Source: Treponema_I sp045599005 | Lineage (GTDB): Bacteria; Spirochaetota; Spirochaetia; Treponematales; Treponemataceae | DNA length: 64,000 nt | Reading direction: 5' to 3' | Assembly (NCBI GenBank): GCA_045599005.1 | Contig: JAZRVF010000025.1 | Location: 1 to 64,000, forward strand | Shown here: positions 26,239-34,321 of the stretch, in pieces | Layout: each line of letters opens with the position of its first letter | How positions within the stretch are numbered: position 1 is the first letter of the stretch | The notes under the pieces: generated by a model | Databases searched by the model: none | Told to the model about the DNA's origin: nothing | What the model saw: only the letters and a program-made list of their open reading frames with translations | Program-made: the position numbers and the translations under genes

Positions 26239-27516
26239 ATGACTGACAAAGCTTTTTTGATACTGGCAAACGGTATGATTTTTGAAGGTGAGTCTTTCGG
26301 TGCCACCGGTGTTGTGGTCGGTGAGACAGTTTTTACCACCGGTATGAACGGTTATCTGGAGACACTTACTGATCCCAGTTACTACGGACAGATTGTGACC
26401 CAGACATTTCCGCTTATCGGAAATTACGGTGTGATCCCAAAGGATTTTGAAAGCGGCGGATGTCATGTCCGTGCATACATTGTCCGTGACATGTGTGAGG
26501 AACCTTCTAACTTCCGCTGTGAAGGCAAACTTGAAAACTGGCTTGTTTCCCAGAACATTATCGGGCTTAAAGGAATTGATACCCGCGCCCTTACAAAGGT
26601 TCTTCGTGAAAGCGGCGTTATGAACGGAATGATTGTCTCAGGCGACAGCGATGAAGCAAAAGAAGTCATGAAAGCTTTCGGTTTGAAGAAGTCCGGAATT
26701 TCTTCCGGTTCGGGAACAATCTTCCAGAACAAACTCAGTGAAAAAGCGGAAGAAATCCTTATTAAGATCAGAAACTACGTGATTGTTGACGCAGTAAAGA
26801 GCGTTACAGGAAGTGCTTCTTCAATAGAAGAAAGTGCCGATGTTGTTTTCAGAGAGTCTGCAGAATACCGCTTTGTTCCTGTAAAGAATGACGGAACAAA
26901 AGTTTATGATCCTAAAGTTGCCATGAAAGGCGGAAAGGGTAAGAAAGTTGTACTCTGGGACTTTGGTGCCAAGGCAAATATCCGCCGCGAACTTTTAAAA
27001 CGTGGGCTTGAAGTAATCACAGTAAGCGGTCTTGCAACGGCAAAAGAAATTATGGCTATGAATCCTGATGGAATTATGCTTAGTAACGGTCCTGGAGATC
27101 CTAAAGAAAACGTCGGAATCATTTCTGAAATCAAAAAACTTATTAAAGCAAAAATCCCGATTTTTGGAATCTGTCTTGGTCACCAGCTTCTGGCCCTTGC
27201 TTCAGGCGCTGATACAGAAAAGCTTAAGTACGGTCACCGCGGTCCGAACCAGCCTGTAAAATATCTTGAAACAGGCCGCGTTTACATTTCGACACAGAAC
27301 CACGGTTATGCCGTAAAAAATGACAGTCTTCCAAAAGGTGCAAAACTCAGTTTCATCAATACAAATGACGGAACCTGTGAAGGTGTAAAATACACAAAGT
27401 ATCCTGCCTTCAGTGTTCAGTTCCATCCTGAAGCCTGTGCGGGCCCTCTGGACACCAGCTTCCTGTTTGATGATTTTGTAAAACTTATTAACGACAACAA
27501 GAAGGAGGAAAAATAA
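26239..27516 (+). CDS. carA: Carbamoyl-phosphate synthase small (glutaminase) subunit
   Basis: Releases ammonia from glutamine for carbamoyl phosphate, feeding pyrimidine and arginine synthesis. The 425-residue protein starts MTDKAFLILANGMIFEGESFGATG at ATG 26239 with AAGGA upstream; a longer frame from 26137 reads through the terminator and is rejected. The C-terminal class I amidotransferase domain has the nucleophile in GICLGHQ and the His-Glu pair in VQFHPEACAGP. It is about 50 residues longer than usual because of an extended segment between the two domains (about 176-235). GAG codons occur early but almost vanish after about 26.5 kb, a change that continues through carB. Confidence 0.93.
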   Translation: MTDKAFLILANGMIFEGESFGATGVVVGETVFTTGMNGYLETLTDPSYYGQIVTQTFPLIGNYGVIPKDFESGGCHVRAYIVRDMCEEPSNFRCEGKLENWLVSQNIIGLKGIDTRALTKVLRESGVMNGMIVSGDSDEAKEVMKAFGLKKSGISSGSGTIFQNKLSEKAEEILIKIRNYVIVDAVKSVTGSASSIEESADVVFRESAEYRFVPVKNDGTKVYDPKVAMKGGKGKKVVLWDFGAKANIRRELLKRGLEVITVSGLATAKEIMAMNPDGIMLSNGPGDPKENVGIISEIKKLIKAKIPIFGICLGHQLLALASGADTEKLKYGHRGPNQPVKYLETGRVYISTQNHGYAVKNDSLPKGAKLSFINTNDGTCEGVKYTKYPAFSVQFHPEACAGPLDTSFLFDDFVKLINDNKKEEK

Positions 27517-27517
27517 T

Positions 27518-30500
27518 ATGCCTCTTAATAAAGATATTCACAAAGTAATGGTTATCGGTTCTGGTCCAATCATCATCGGACAGGCCGCAGAATTTGACTA
27601 CGCCGGAAGCCAGGCTTGTAAGGCTCTTAAAGAACAGGGACTTGAAGTTGTTCTTGTAAACTCAAACCCAGCAACTCTTATGACCGACCACACAATGGCC
27701 GATCAGATTTACATTGAACCTCTTATTCCTGAAACAATTCAGAGAATCATTGAAAAAGAAAAACCGGATTCACTGCTTTCTACTCTTGGTGGACAGACAG
27801 GTCTTACTTTGAGCATGGAACTTGCAAAGTCAGGATTCCTTAAAGAACACGGAGTTCGTCTTCTTGGTGCAAAACCTGAAACGATCGACAAAGCCGAAGA
27901 CCGCCAGATGTTCAAAGACACCATGGAAAAAATCGGGGAACCTTGTATTCCTTCGAAGGTTGTTACAACTTACGAAGACGCCTACGACTTTGTAAAGAAC
28001 GTAATCGGGTACCCGGCAATTATCCGTCCTGCCTTTACACTTGGAGGTACTGGTGGCGGTATTGTTCATAACGATGCCGAAATGGACGAAATTGCTCACA
28101 ACGGTCTTCACCGTTCACCAATTCATCAGATTCTTGTAGAAAAATGTATTTCCGGCTGGAAAGAAATTGAGTTTGAAGTTATGCGCGACGGAAGCGGAAA
28201 CGTTCTTACCGTTTGTTCAATGGAAAACTTTGACCCTGTTGGTGTTCACACAGGTGACTCAATCGTTATTGCTCCTGCCGTAACGCTGAGCGACAAAGAA
28301 TATCAGATGCTCCGTTCGGCAGCTCTGAACATTATTTCTTCTCTCGGTATGGAAGGTGGATGTAACTGTCAGTTCGCCCTGAACCCAGACACCTTTGAAT
28401 ATGCCGTTATCGAAGTAAACCCTCGTGTAAGCCGTTCTTCGGCTCTTGCCTCTAAAGCAACAGGATATCCTATTGCAAAAGTTGCAGCATTGATCGCCAT
28501 CGGTTACAACCTGGATGAAATTCCAAACTTTGTTACAAAGAAAACTGCAGCATGTTTTGAACCGGTTCTGGACTATGTTGTAGTAAAAATGCCTAAGTTC
28601 CCCTTCGAAAAATTTGTTTATGCAAAACGCGACCTTGGAACTCAGATGAAGGCTACCGGTGAAGTTATGGCTATTGGCCAGACTTTTGAACAGGCAATTA
28701 TGAAAGCGGCCCGCGGTGCTGAAATTGGTGTTCAGTCTTTGAATCTTGTAGTATTTGAAGAAGAAAGCGATGAAAAAATCCGCGAACGGGTAGGGCAGTG
28801 TACTGACCAGAGAATCTTCGCAATTTTCCAGGCAATTAAACGCCGCATTATGACTCTGGAAGAAATCCACGATATTACAAAAGTGGATATGTGGTTCCTT
28901 TCGAAGCTTCAGAATCTTGCAAAAATGGAATGGGAACTTGCTGGGGAAGGATCCTTCGACTGCGCTCAGGATGACAAATGTTGCGCACAGGATGAAAAAT
29001 CTTGCGCTCAGGATGACAAATGTGGTGGGCTTACTCCGGAACTTTACCTTAAGGCAAAGAATCTTGGCTACCCCGACAAAGTTATCCAGCAGATTTCAGG
29101 AACAAAAATTGTGGGCTGTTCAGGCGTTCTTTCAGAAGCAAAAGAAGCTGCACGCCTTGTTAAGAAAGGTCAGCTTGCCCACATTCCTGCCAGCTACAAA
29201 ATGGTAGACACTTGTGCCGGTGAGTTCAATGCAGAAACTCCTTACTTCTACGGAACATACGACAAAGAAAACGAAGCTGCTGAATATCTTGAAGAAAGAA
29301 AAAATGCCCTGGCTCCTCAGACAGGTGCTGCATCTGCCTTCGGAAGCGGAATAACTGCCGGCGTTTGGGGAAAGCAGCCTGAAAAATCAAAGGGAACAAT
29401 TATCGTTTTGGGTTCAGGACCGATCCGCATTGGTCAGGGTATTGAATTCGACTACGCTTCAGTTCAGTGTGTATGGGCTTTGAAACGTCTTGGGTACGAT
29501 GTTGTAACAATCAACAACAACCCTGAAACGGTATCTACAGACTTTGATACATCAGACCGCCTTTACTTTGAACCCCTTACTCCTGAAGATGTTATGGGAG
29601 TAATCAATACAGAAAAACCTGTTGGTGTTGTAGTTGCTTTTGGTGGTGGAACAGCAATCAAACTTGCAAACTTCCTTGCAGATCAGGGAATCAGAATCCT
29701 TGGAACAAGTGCTGACGCTATCGATCTTGCAGAAGACCGCGAACGCTTTGATGCACTTTGTGAAAAACTTCAGATTAAGCGCCCAAAAGGGCTTACAGTG
29801 CTTACAGAAAAAGAAGCTCTGGAAGCTACAAAAGAACTTGGATACCCTGTATTGCTCCGCCCAAGCTACGTTCTTGGCGGACAGAATATGATCATCGCCT
29901 TCAACGACGATGACGTAAAAGAATACATGAAAATCATTCTGGCTCAGGGAATTGAAAACCCAATCCTCATTGACCAGTACAAAATGGGTACAGAACTTGA
30001 AGTTGATGCAATCTGTGACGGAAAAGATATTCTCATTCCTGGAATCATGGAACACATTGAACGTACAGGTATTCACTCAGGTGACTCAATCGCAGTTTAC
30101 CCAAGCTGGAACCTGAACGACGTTATTCGTGAAAAAATCATCAGACAGAGCCGTGAACTTGCCCTGGCTTTGGGAACAAAGGGCCTTGTAAACATACAGT
30201 ATCTTATTTACAACAATGACCTGTACATTATCGAAGTAAACCCTCGTTCAAGCCGTACAGTTCCTTACATTTCAAAAGTAACAAACGTTCCTATGGTTGA
30301 CCTTGCTGTTCGTGCAATGCTTGGGGAACGTGTAAGAGATATGGGATACGGAACAGGTCTTTATAAGATTCCTCCTTACTTTGCAGTAAAAGTTCCAGTC
30401 TTTAGTTTTGAAAAACTTATGGACGTAGATACTCACCTGGGACCAGAAATGAAATCTACAGGTGAAGTTCTTGGAATTGCTGCCACAATGGAAGAAGCAA

Positions 30501-31801
30501 TCTTCAAGGGACTTATCGGTGCCGGCTACAATATGAAACGTAACGGTGGAGTTCTTTTCTCTGTTCGTAAGACAGACCGTTATGAACTTCCAGGCCTTGC
30601 ACGTAAGTTCTACGACATGGGATTCAAGCTTTACGCTACTGAAGGAAATGCAGAAACTTTGCGTGACTTTGGAATGGAAGTTGAAACTGTAAACAAGATT
30701 CACGAAAATCCAGATGATAACCTGCTTACTCTTATGGATTCAGGAAAAGTTGATTACGTTATTTCAACTTCTGCTAAAGGACGTGATCCACATGCAGACT
30801 CTGTTCGCATGCGCCGCCACGCAGTAGAAAGAGACATCCCTTGTCTTACAGCAATTGATACTGCCAACGCTATTGCAAACTGTCTGAAATCAAAATACAG
30901 CGCAGAAAACGTTGAGCTTATCGACATCAACAAGCTCCGTGATGTGGACCAGAAAATCCACTTCACAAAAATGTCTTCAACAGGAAACGATTTTATCATC
31001 ATTGACACGCGAGAACAGTTCATCAACAATCCGGGCGGTCTTGCAGTACGACTTTGTGACAGACGCAGCGGAATTGGTGCAGACTCTCTGGTGCTTGTCG
31101 GTAAAACTTCAAAAGCCGATGCCTCAATGCGCTTCTATAACCTTGACGGTACAGAAGGTATGATGGCCGGTAACGCTCTCCGTGCCGTTGCAAAATATCT
31201 TTATGACAACAATATTGAAGGTATTGCGGACCGGCACAACAAAAACGATACAACTGCAGAGATCACTCTGAAGACACAGGCCGGCATCAGGAAGGTGAAG
31301 ATCTACAAACTGAACGGAAAAGTAAGCTCTGTGATGATCGACATGGGAAAACCGGATCTTTCCTCACAGCCGGTCACAGGAAAGGGAGTCAAGAGACTGG
31401 AAGTTGACGGCATATCCTATGATGTGACCACACTTAGTGTCGGTAATCCTCACTGTGTTACTTTCGTGGATTTTGTAGACAAACTGAATCTGAAGACACT
31501 GGGACCGAAGTTTGAGCATCACGAGACATTCCCTGAGCGCATCAACACTGAATTTGTCCGTGTTGTCGGCCCCAACGAACTCAAGATGCGAACCTGGGAG
31601 CGCGGAAACGGTGAGACACCTGCCTGTGGTACCGGTGCCTGTGCCGCAGTTATCGCCGCTGTGGAGAAAGGTTTCTGCCCGATGAACGAGGATGTGACAG
31701 TCAACGTCCGCGGTGGCCAGATGATGGTGCGCTACACGGGAGAAACCGTTTACCTTACAGGTGAGACAACTCTCTGTTATGAAGGTGATGTGGAGATCTG
31801 A
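27518..31801 (+). CDS. carB: Carbamoyl-phosphate synthase large subunit fused to a DapF-like epimerase domain
   Basis: A single 1427-residue frame. Residues 1-1144 are CarB: two ATP-grasp halves, each starting with a GSGPI-(I/R)IGQ motif (about 12 and 631), and an MGS-like allosteric domain (about 1010-1130). Residues 1145-1427 match diaminopimelate epimerase: FTKMSSTGNDFIIID, RSGIGADSLVLV, MRFYNLDGTEGMMAGNALR and ERGNGETPACGTGACAAV. The first catalytic cysteine (normally in CGNG) is alanine; the second remains in ACGTG. No stop or frameshift separates the parts. The CarB part carries an in-frame repeat insertion at 28949-29023 and an extra linker before the second half. It starts 1 nt after carA. 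Confidence 0.93.
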   Translation: MPLNKDIHKVMVIGSGPIIIGQAAEFDYAGSQACKALKEQGLEVVLVNSNPATLMTDHTMADQIYIEPLIPETIQRIIEKEKPDSLLSTLGGQTGLTLSMELAKSGFLKEHGVRLLGAKPETIDKAEDRQMFKDTMEKIGEPCIPSKVVTTYEDAYDFVKNVIGYPAIIRPAFTLGGTGGGIVHNDAEMDEIAHNGLHRSPIHQILVEKCISGWKEIEFEVMRDGSGNVLTVCSMENFDPVGVHTGDSIVIAPAVTLSDKEYQMLRSAALNIISSLGMEGGCNCQFALNPDTFEYAVIEVNPRVSRSSALASKATGYPIAKVAALIAIGYNLDEIPNFVTKKTAACFEPVLDYVVVKMPKFPFEKFVYAKRDLGTQMKATGEVMAIGQTFEQAIMKAARGAEIGVQSLNLVVFEEESDEKIRERVGQCTDQRIFAIFQAIKRRIMTLEEIHDITKVDMWFLSKLQNLAKMEWELAGEGSFDCAQDDKCCAQDEKSCAQDDKCGGLTPELYLKAKNLGYPDKVIQQISGTKIVGCSGVLSEAKEAARLVKKGQLAHIPASYKMVDTCAGEFNAETPYFYGTYDKENEAAEYLEERKNALAPQTGAASAFGSGITAGVWGKQPEKSKGTIIVLGSGPIRIGQGIEFDYASVQCVWALKRLGYDVVTINNNPETVSTDFDTSDRLYFEPLTPEDVMGVINTEKPVGVVVAFGGGTAIKLANFLADQGIRILGTSADAIDLAEDRERFDALCEKLQIKRPKGLTVLTEKEALEATKELGYPVLLRPSYVLGGQNMIIAFNDDDVKEYMKIILAQGIENPILIDQYKMGTELEVDAICDGKDILIPGIMEHIERTGIHSGDSIAVYPSWNLNDVIREKIIRQSRELALALGTKGLVNIQYLIYNNDLYIIEVNPRSSRTVPYISKVTNVPMVDLAVRAMLGERVRDMGYGTGLYKIPPYFAVKVPVFSFEKLMDVDTHLGPEMKSTGEVLGIAATMEEAIFKGLIGAGYNMKRNGGVLFSVRKTDRYELPGLARKFYDMGFKLYATEGNAETLRDFGMEVETVNKIHENPDDNLLTLMDSGKVDYVISTSAKGRDPHADSVRMRRHAVERDIPCLTAIDTANAIANCLKSKYSAENVELIDINKLRDVDQKIHFTKMSSTGNDFIIIDTREQFINNPGGLAVRLCDRRSGIGADSLVLVGKTSKADASMRFYNLDGTEGMMAGNALRAVAKYLYDNNIEGIADRHNKNDTTAEITLKTQAGIRKVKIYKLNGKVSSVMIDMGKPDLSSQPVTGKGVKRLEVDGISYDVTTLSVGNPHCVTFVDFVDKLNLKTLGPKFEHHETFPERINTEFVRVVGPNELKMRTWERGNGETPACGTGACAAVIAAVEKGFCPMNEDVTVNVRGGQMMVRYTGETVYLTGETTLCYEGDVEI
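28949..29023 (+). repeat. In-frame dispersed repeat in carB: three 21-bp units
   Basis: Three consecutive 21-base units (28961-28981, 28982-29002, 29003-29023) encode repeated CAQD(D/E)K peptides after a GSFD lead. Units 1 and 3 are identical; unit 2 differs at four positions. The sequence resembles a palindromic repeat family dispersed in many bacterial genomes, whose reading often gives CAQDD or, from the other strand, PELVSGS. It sits between the first ATP-grasp half and the middle domain, adds about 28 residues and keeps the frame, so it is presumably tolerated as a surface loop. Confidence 0.85.
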
Positions 31802-31860
31802 CCTCCTGAAGACCTGAAGCACGGATTTTCATAAAAAGAATTTTGTCGTAAACTTCCTTC

Positions 31861-34083
31861 ATGACAGAAGAAAAATTGAAAGACCTTTTGGCAGATCTGT
31901 CCCTTGATGAAAAAATCGGACAGATGCTGCAGGTTTCCGGTCTGTTTTACGGTGACGACTCTGCCCTTACCACCGGCGGACTGGATTATTTTAAGGCAAC
32001 CGATGAGGAACTGCTCCGTGCCGGTTCAATCCTGAGCATAAGCGGGGCTGACAGACTGAAAAAACTTCAGGCTGCTCTTATGGAAAAACAGCCTCATCAT
32101 ATCCCACAGATTTTCATGCTTGACATAATCAATGGTTACGAGACGATTTTTCCCGTTCCACTTGGACAGGGCGCAACCTTTGATCCGGAACTTTCAGAAC
32201 GGTGTGCAGCTGCTGCAGCCCGGGAAGGTGCGGCGGCGGGAGTCCATGTGACTTTCTCTCCCATGTGCGATCTCTGTCGCGATGCCCGCTGGGGCCGTGT
32301 AATGGAAAGCACGGGAGAAGATCCTTTCCTCAACGGAAAAATGAACGCTGCCATGGTCCGTGGCTATCAGGGAAAAAATGTTGGTGACAAAGGTCAGCTT
32401 GCTTCCTGCATAAAACATTTTGCGGCTTACGGCGGAGCAGAAGGGGGCAGGGATTATGACACAGTGGAAGTCTCCGAACGCACCCTGCGGCAGAGTTATC
32501 TCCCGGCTTACAGGGAATCTCTTGATTCCGGTGCCAGACTTGTTATGACATCGTTCAACACTCTGAATCAGGTTCCATCAACGGCGAACCGGTGGCTTAT
32601 GAGGGATCTTCTCCGTGGGGAATGGGGATTTGACGGCGTACTGATTTCTGATTACGGTGCCTTGAAGGAACTTGTTCCCCACGGAATTGCCCGGGACGAG
32701 AAACAGGCTGCGGAACTTTCTGTAAAAGCGGGTGTCGACATAGACATGATGAGCCTGTCCTATATCCGTAATCTTAAGAAACTTGTTGAGGAAGGAAAGA
32801 TTTCTGAAGAACTGATTGACCAGAGTGTGTGGCGCATCCTCAGACTTAAGAATGAGCTTGGACTTTTTGAGAATCCTTACAAAGATGCGGATTCTGAAGA
32901 GCAGAAAAAACTCTGTCTCTGTCCCGAACACAGGGCTCTTGCAAGAGAAGCCGCCAGAAAAAGTTTTGTCCTTCTGAAAAACTCACCGGATATGTCCGGC
33001 AAACCGATTCTTCCCTTCAATCCCTCTGAGGGAGAAAAAATCGCTTTCATCGGGCCTTTTGTGGATAATCACGAAGTGTTCGGTTCCTGGTCGTTCCCTT
33101 CTGATCCAACGACAACTGTAACAGTCCGTCAGGCTGTGGAGAATTTTTCAGGAAACTTTTCTCCTTCTTTCTGTAAGGGAAGCCAGATCCTTGGCCATGA
33201 CTTCAAGTATAAGAACGGTGAGCGCTTCACCTACGATGAGGCGGTCAAAAGTCAGCTTCTGGAAGAGGCTGTTAAGGCTGCGGAAAAGGCAGACAGAGTT
33301 GTGCTCTGTATCGGGGAACACCAGCAGATGACAGGAGAGGCTGCCAGCCGTACAAAGATTTCAGTTCCTGAAGAACAGCTGGACCTGCTGAGGGCTGTGA
33401 GCAAAGTCAATAAAAACATTGTCACACTGGTTTTTGCGGGGCGTCCCCTTGAACTTAAGGAAGTCTCGGATCTTTCTGCCGCTGTCATGTATCTCTGGTA
33501 CCCTGGTACAGAAACAGGAAATGCTGTCTGTGATGTGCTTTTCGGTCTTGAGGAACCGGGTGGAAGACTTCCCATGAGTTTCCCTTATACAACAGGTCAG
33601 GAGCCGGCATACTACAACCGTTTCAGGACAGGTCGGCCTAACAACGGAACACTTGAGCAGACTTTTGTGAACGGCTACATCGATCAGATTGACAGAAATC
33701 TCTATCCTTTCGGTTTCGGACTTGGATATACCAGTTTTGAGTACAGTCCTGTCCGGCTCAGTTCTGCCTCAATGGAAAAAGATAGCAGTGTCACTGCGAC
33801 AGTCACTGTAAAGAACACCGGTTCCAGACGCGGCACTGAAACTGTGCAGATGTACATATGCGACTGCTTCGGAAGTGTGGTAAGACCTGTCCGGGAACTG
33901 AAAGGTTTCTGCCGGGTGACACTGGATCCGGGAGAAAGCAGGGAAGTAAGTTTTGAGATCACTGAAGGACTTCTTCGGTTCTGGAACATAAATATGGAAT
34001 ATGCAAGCGAAGAGGGCAGTTTCATTGTATATATCGGTCCGGACAGTACATCGGAAAACAGCGCATGTTTTGAATTTGTATGA
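31861..34083 (+). CDS. Glycoside hydrolase family 3, beta-glucosidase/xylosidase type
   Basis: A 740-residue cytoplasmic enzyme of the BglX type. The N-terminal GH3 barrel has LDIINGYETIFPVPLGQG, DARWGRVMESTGEDPFLNG and KHFAAYGGAEGGRDYDT. The nucleophile is the aspartate in GVLISDYGALKEL. The C-terminal sandwich (about 370-600, KSFVLLKNSP) and a fibronectin-III-like domain at the end (TVTVKNTGSRRGTETVQMYI) complete the architecture. There is no signal peptide, so it probably cleaves imported beta-linked oligosaccharides. The ATG at 31861 lacks a good ribosome site. It stands alone, with a terminator downstream, and is not obviously part of the nitrogen regulon. Confidence 0.93.
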   Translation: MTEEKLKDLLADLSLDEKIGQMLQVSGLFYGDDSALTTGGLDYFKATDEELLRAGSILSISGADRLKKLQAALMEKQPHHIPQIFMLDIINGYETIFPVPLGQGATFDPELSERCAAAAAREGAAAGVHVTFSPMCDLCRDARWGRVMESTGEDPFLNGKMNAAMVRGYQGKNVGDKGQLASCIKHFAAYGGAEGGRDYDTVEVSERTLRQSYLPAYRESLDSGARLVMTSFNTLNQVPSTANRWLMRDLLRGEWGFDGVLISDYGALKELVPHGIARDEKQAAELSVKAGVDIDMMSLSYIRNLKKLVEEGKISEELIDQSVWRILRLKNELGLFENPYKDADSEEQKKLCLCPEHRALAREAARKSFVLLKNSPDMSGKPILPFNPSEGEKIAFIGPFVDNHEVFGSWSFPSDPTTTVTVRQAVENFSGNFSPSFCKGSQILGHDFKYKNGERFTYDEAVKSQLLEEAVKAAEKADRVVLCIGEHQQMTGEAASRTKISVPEEQLDLLRAVSKVNKNIVTLVFAGRPLELKEVSDLSAAVMYLWYPGTETGNAVCDVLFGLEEPGGRLPMSFPYTTGQEPAYYNRFRTGRPNNGTLEQTFVNGYIDQIDRNLYPFGFGLGYTSFEYSPVRLSSASMEKDSSVTATVTVKNTGSRRGTETVQMYICDCFGSVVRPVRELKGFCRVTLDPGESREVSFEITEGLLRFWNINMEYASEEGSFIVYIGPDSTSENSACFEFV

Positions 34084-34088
34084 GTTTT

Positions 34089-34111
34089 ATGCATAAATAT
34101 GCATTTTTTTT
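34089..34111 (+). terminator. Terminator after the GH3 gene
   Basis: A short AT-rich palindrome (ATGCAT arms at 34089-34094 and 34099-34104) followed by eight T, five bases after the GH3 stop codon. It separates that gene from the glnN promoter. Confidence 0.6.
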
Positions 34112-34121
34112 GCAGAACTGA

Positions 34122-34210
34122 TTGACTTTTTTTCTGCCAAATGGTAAAAATAAGCATCGAACGACAAAGACGCCGTTGATTCTCTTAGGGGAGTCGACGG
34201 CTTTTTTTTT
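34122..34210 (+). promoter_or_regulatory. glnN promoter and first ANTAR-type antiterminator unit
   Basis: TTGACT (34122-34127) and TAAAAA (34145-34150), 17 bases apart, predict a transcript start near 34157. The hairpin AACGAC[AAAGAC]GCCGTT at 34160-34177 follows; its loop has A1 and G4, and its stem has one A-C mismatch. Its 3' arm is part of a strong terminator: 34172-34184 pairs with 34189-34201 with only G-U deviations, then T nine to ten long. A second unit follows immediately downstream. Confidence 0.82.
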
Positions 34211-34244
34211 GTTCGAAATACAATTTTTTTTGCAATAACACAAT

Positions 34245-34305
34245 AATGGCGACAATGTGGTCGTGTTCAGACTGAATCTGGATAGGCTGCCTGGTCGCCA
34301 TTTTT
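34245..34305 (+). promoter_or_regulatory. glnN second ANTAR-type antiterminator unit
   Basis: Hairpin CGAC[AATGTG]GTCG at 34250-34263 has the A1/G4 loop. Its 5' arm is also the end of the terminator 5' arm (34245-34253), which pairs perfectly over 9 bp with 34294-34302, followed by T. The terminator loop is long (about 40 bases) and can form a further small hairpin. Here the small hairpin competes through its 5' arm, unlike the first unit. GGAGG at 34311 then starts translation of glnN. Confidence 0.78.
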
Positions 34306-34321
34306 GTTTTGGAGGTAAATT

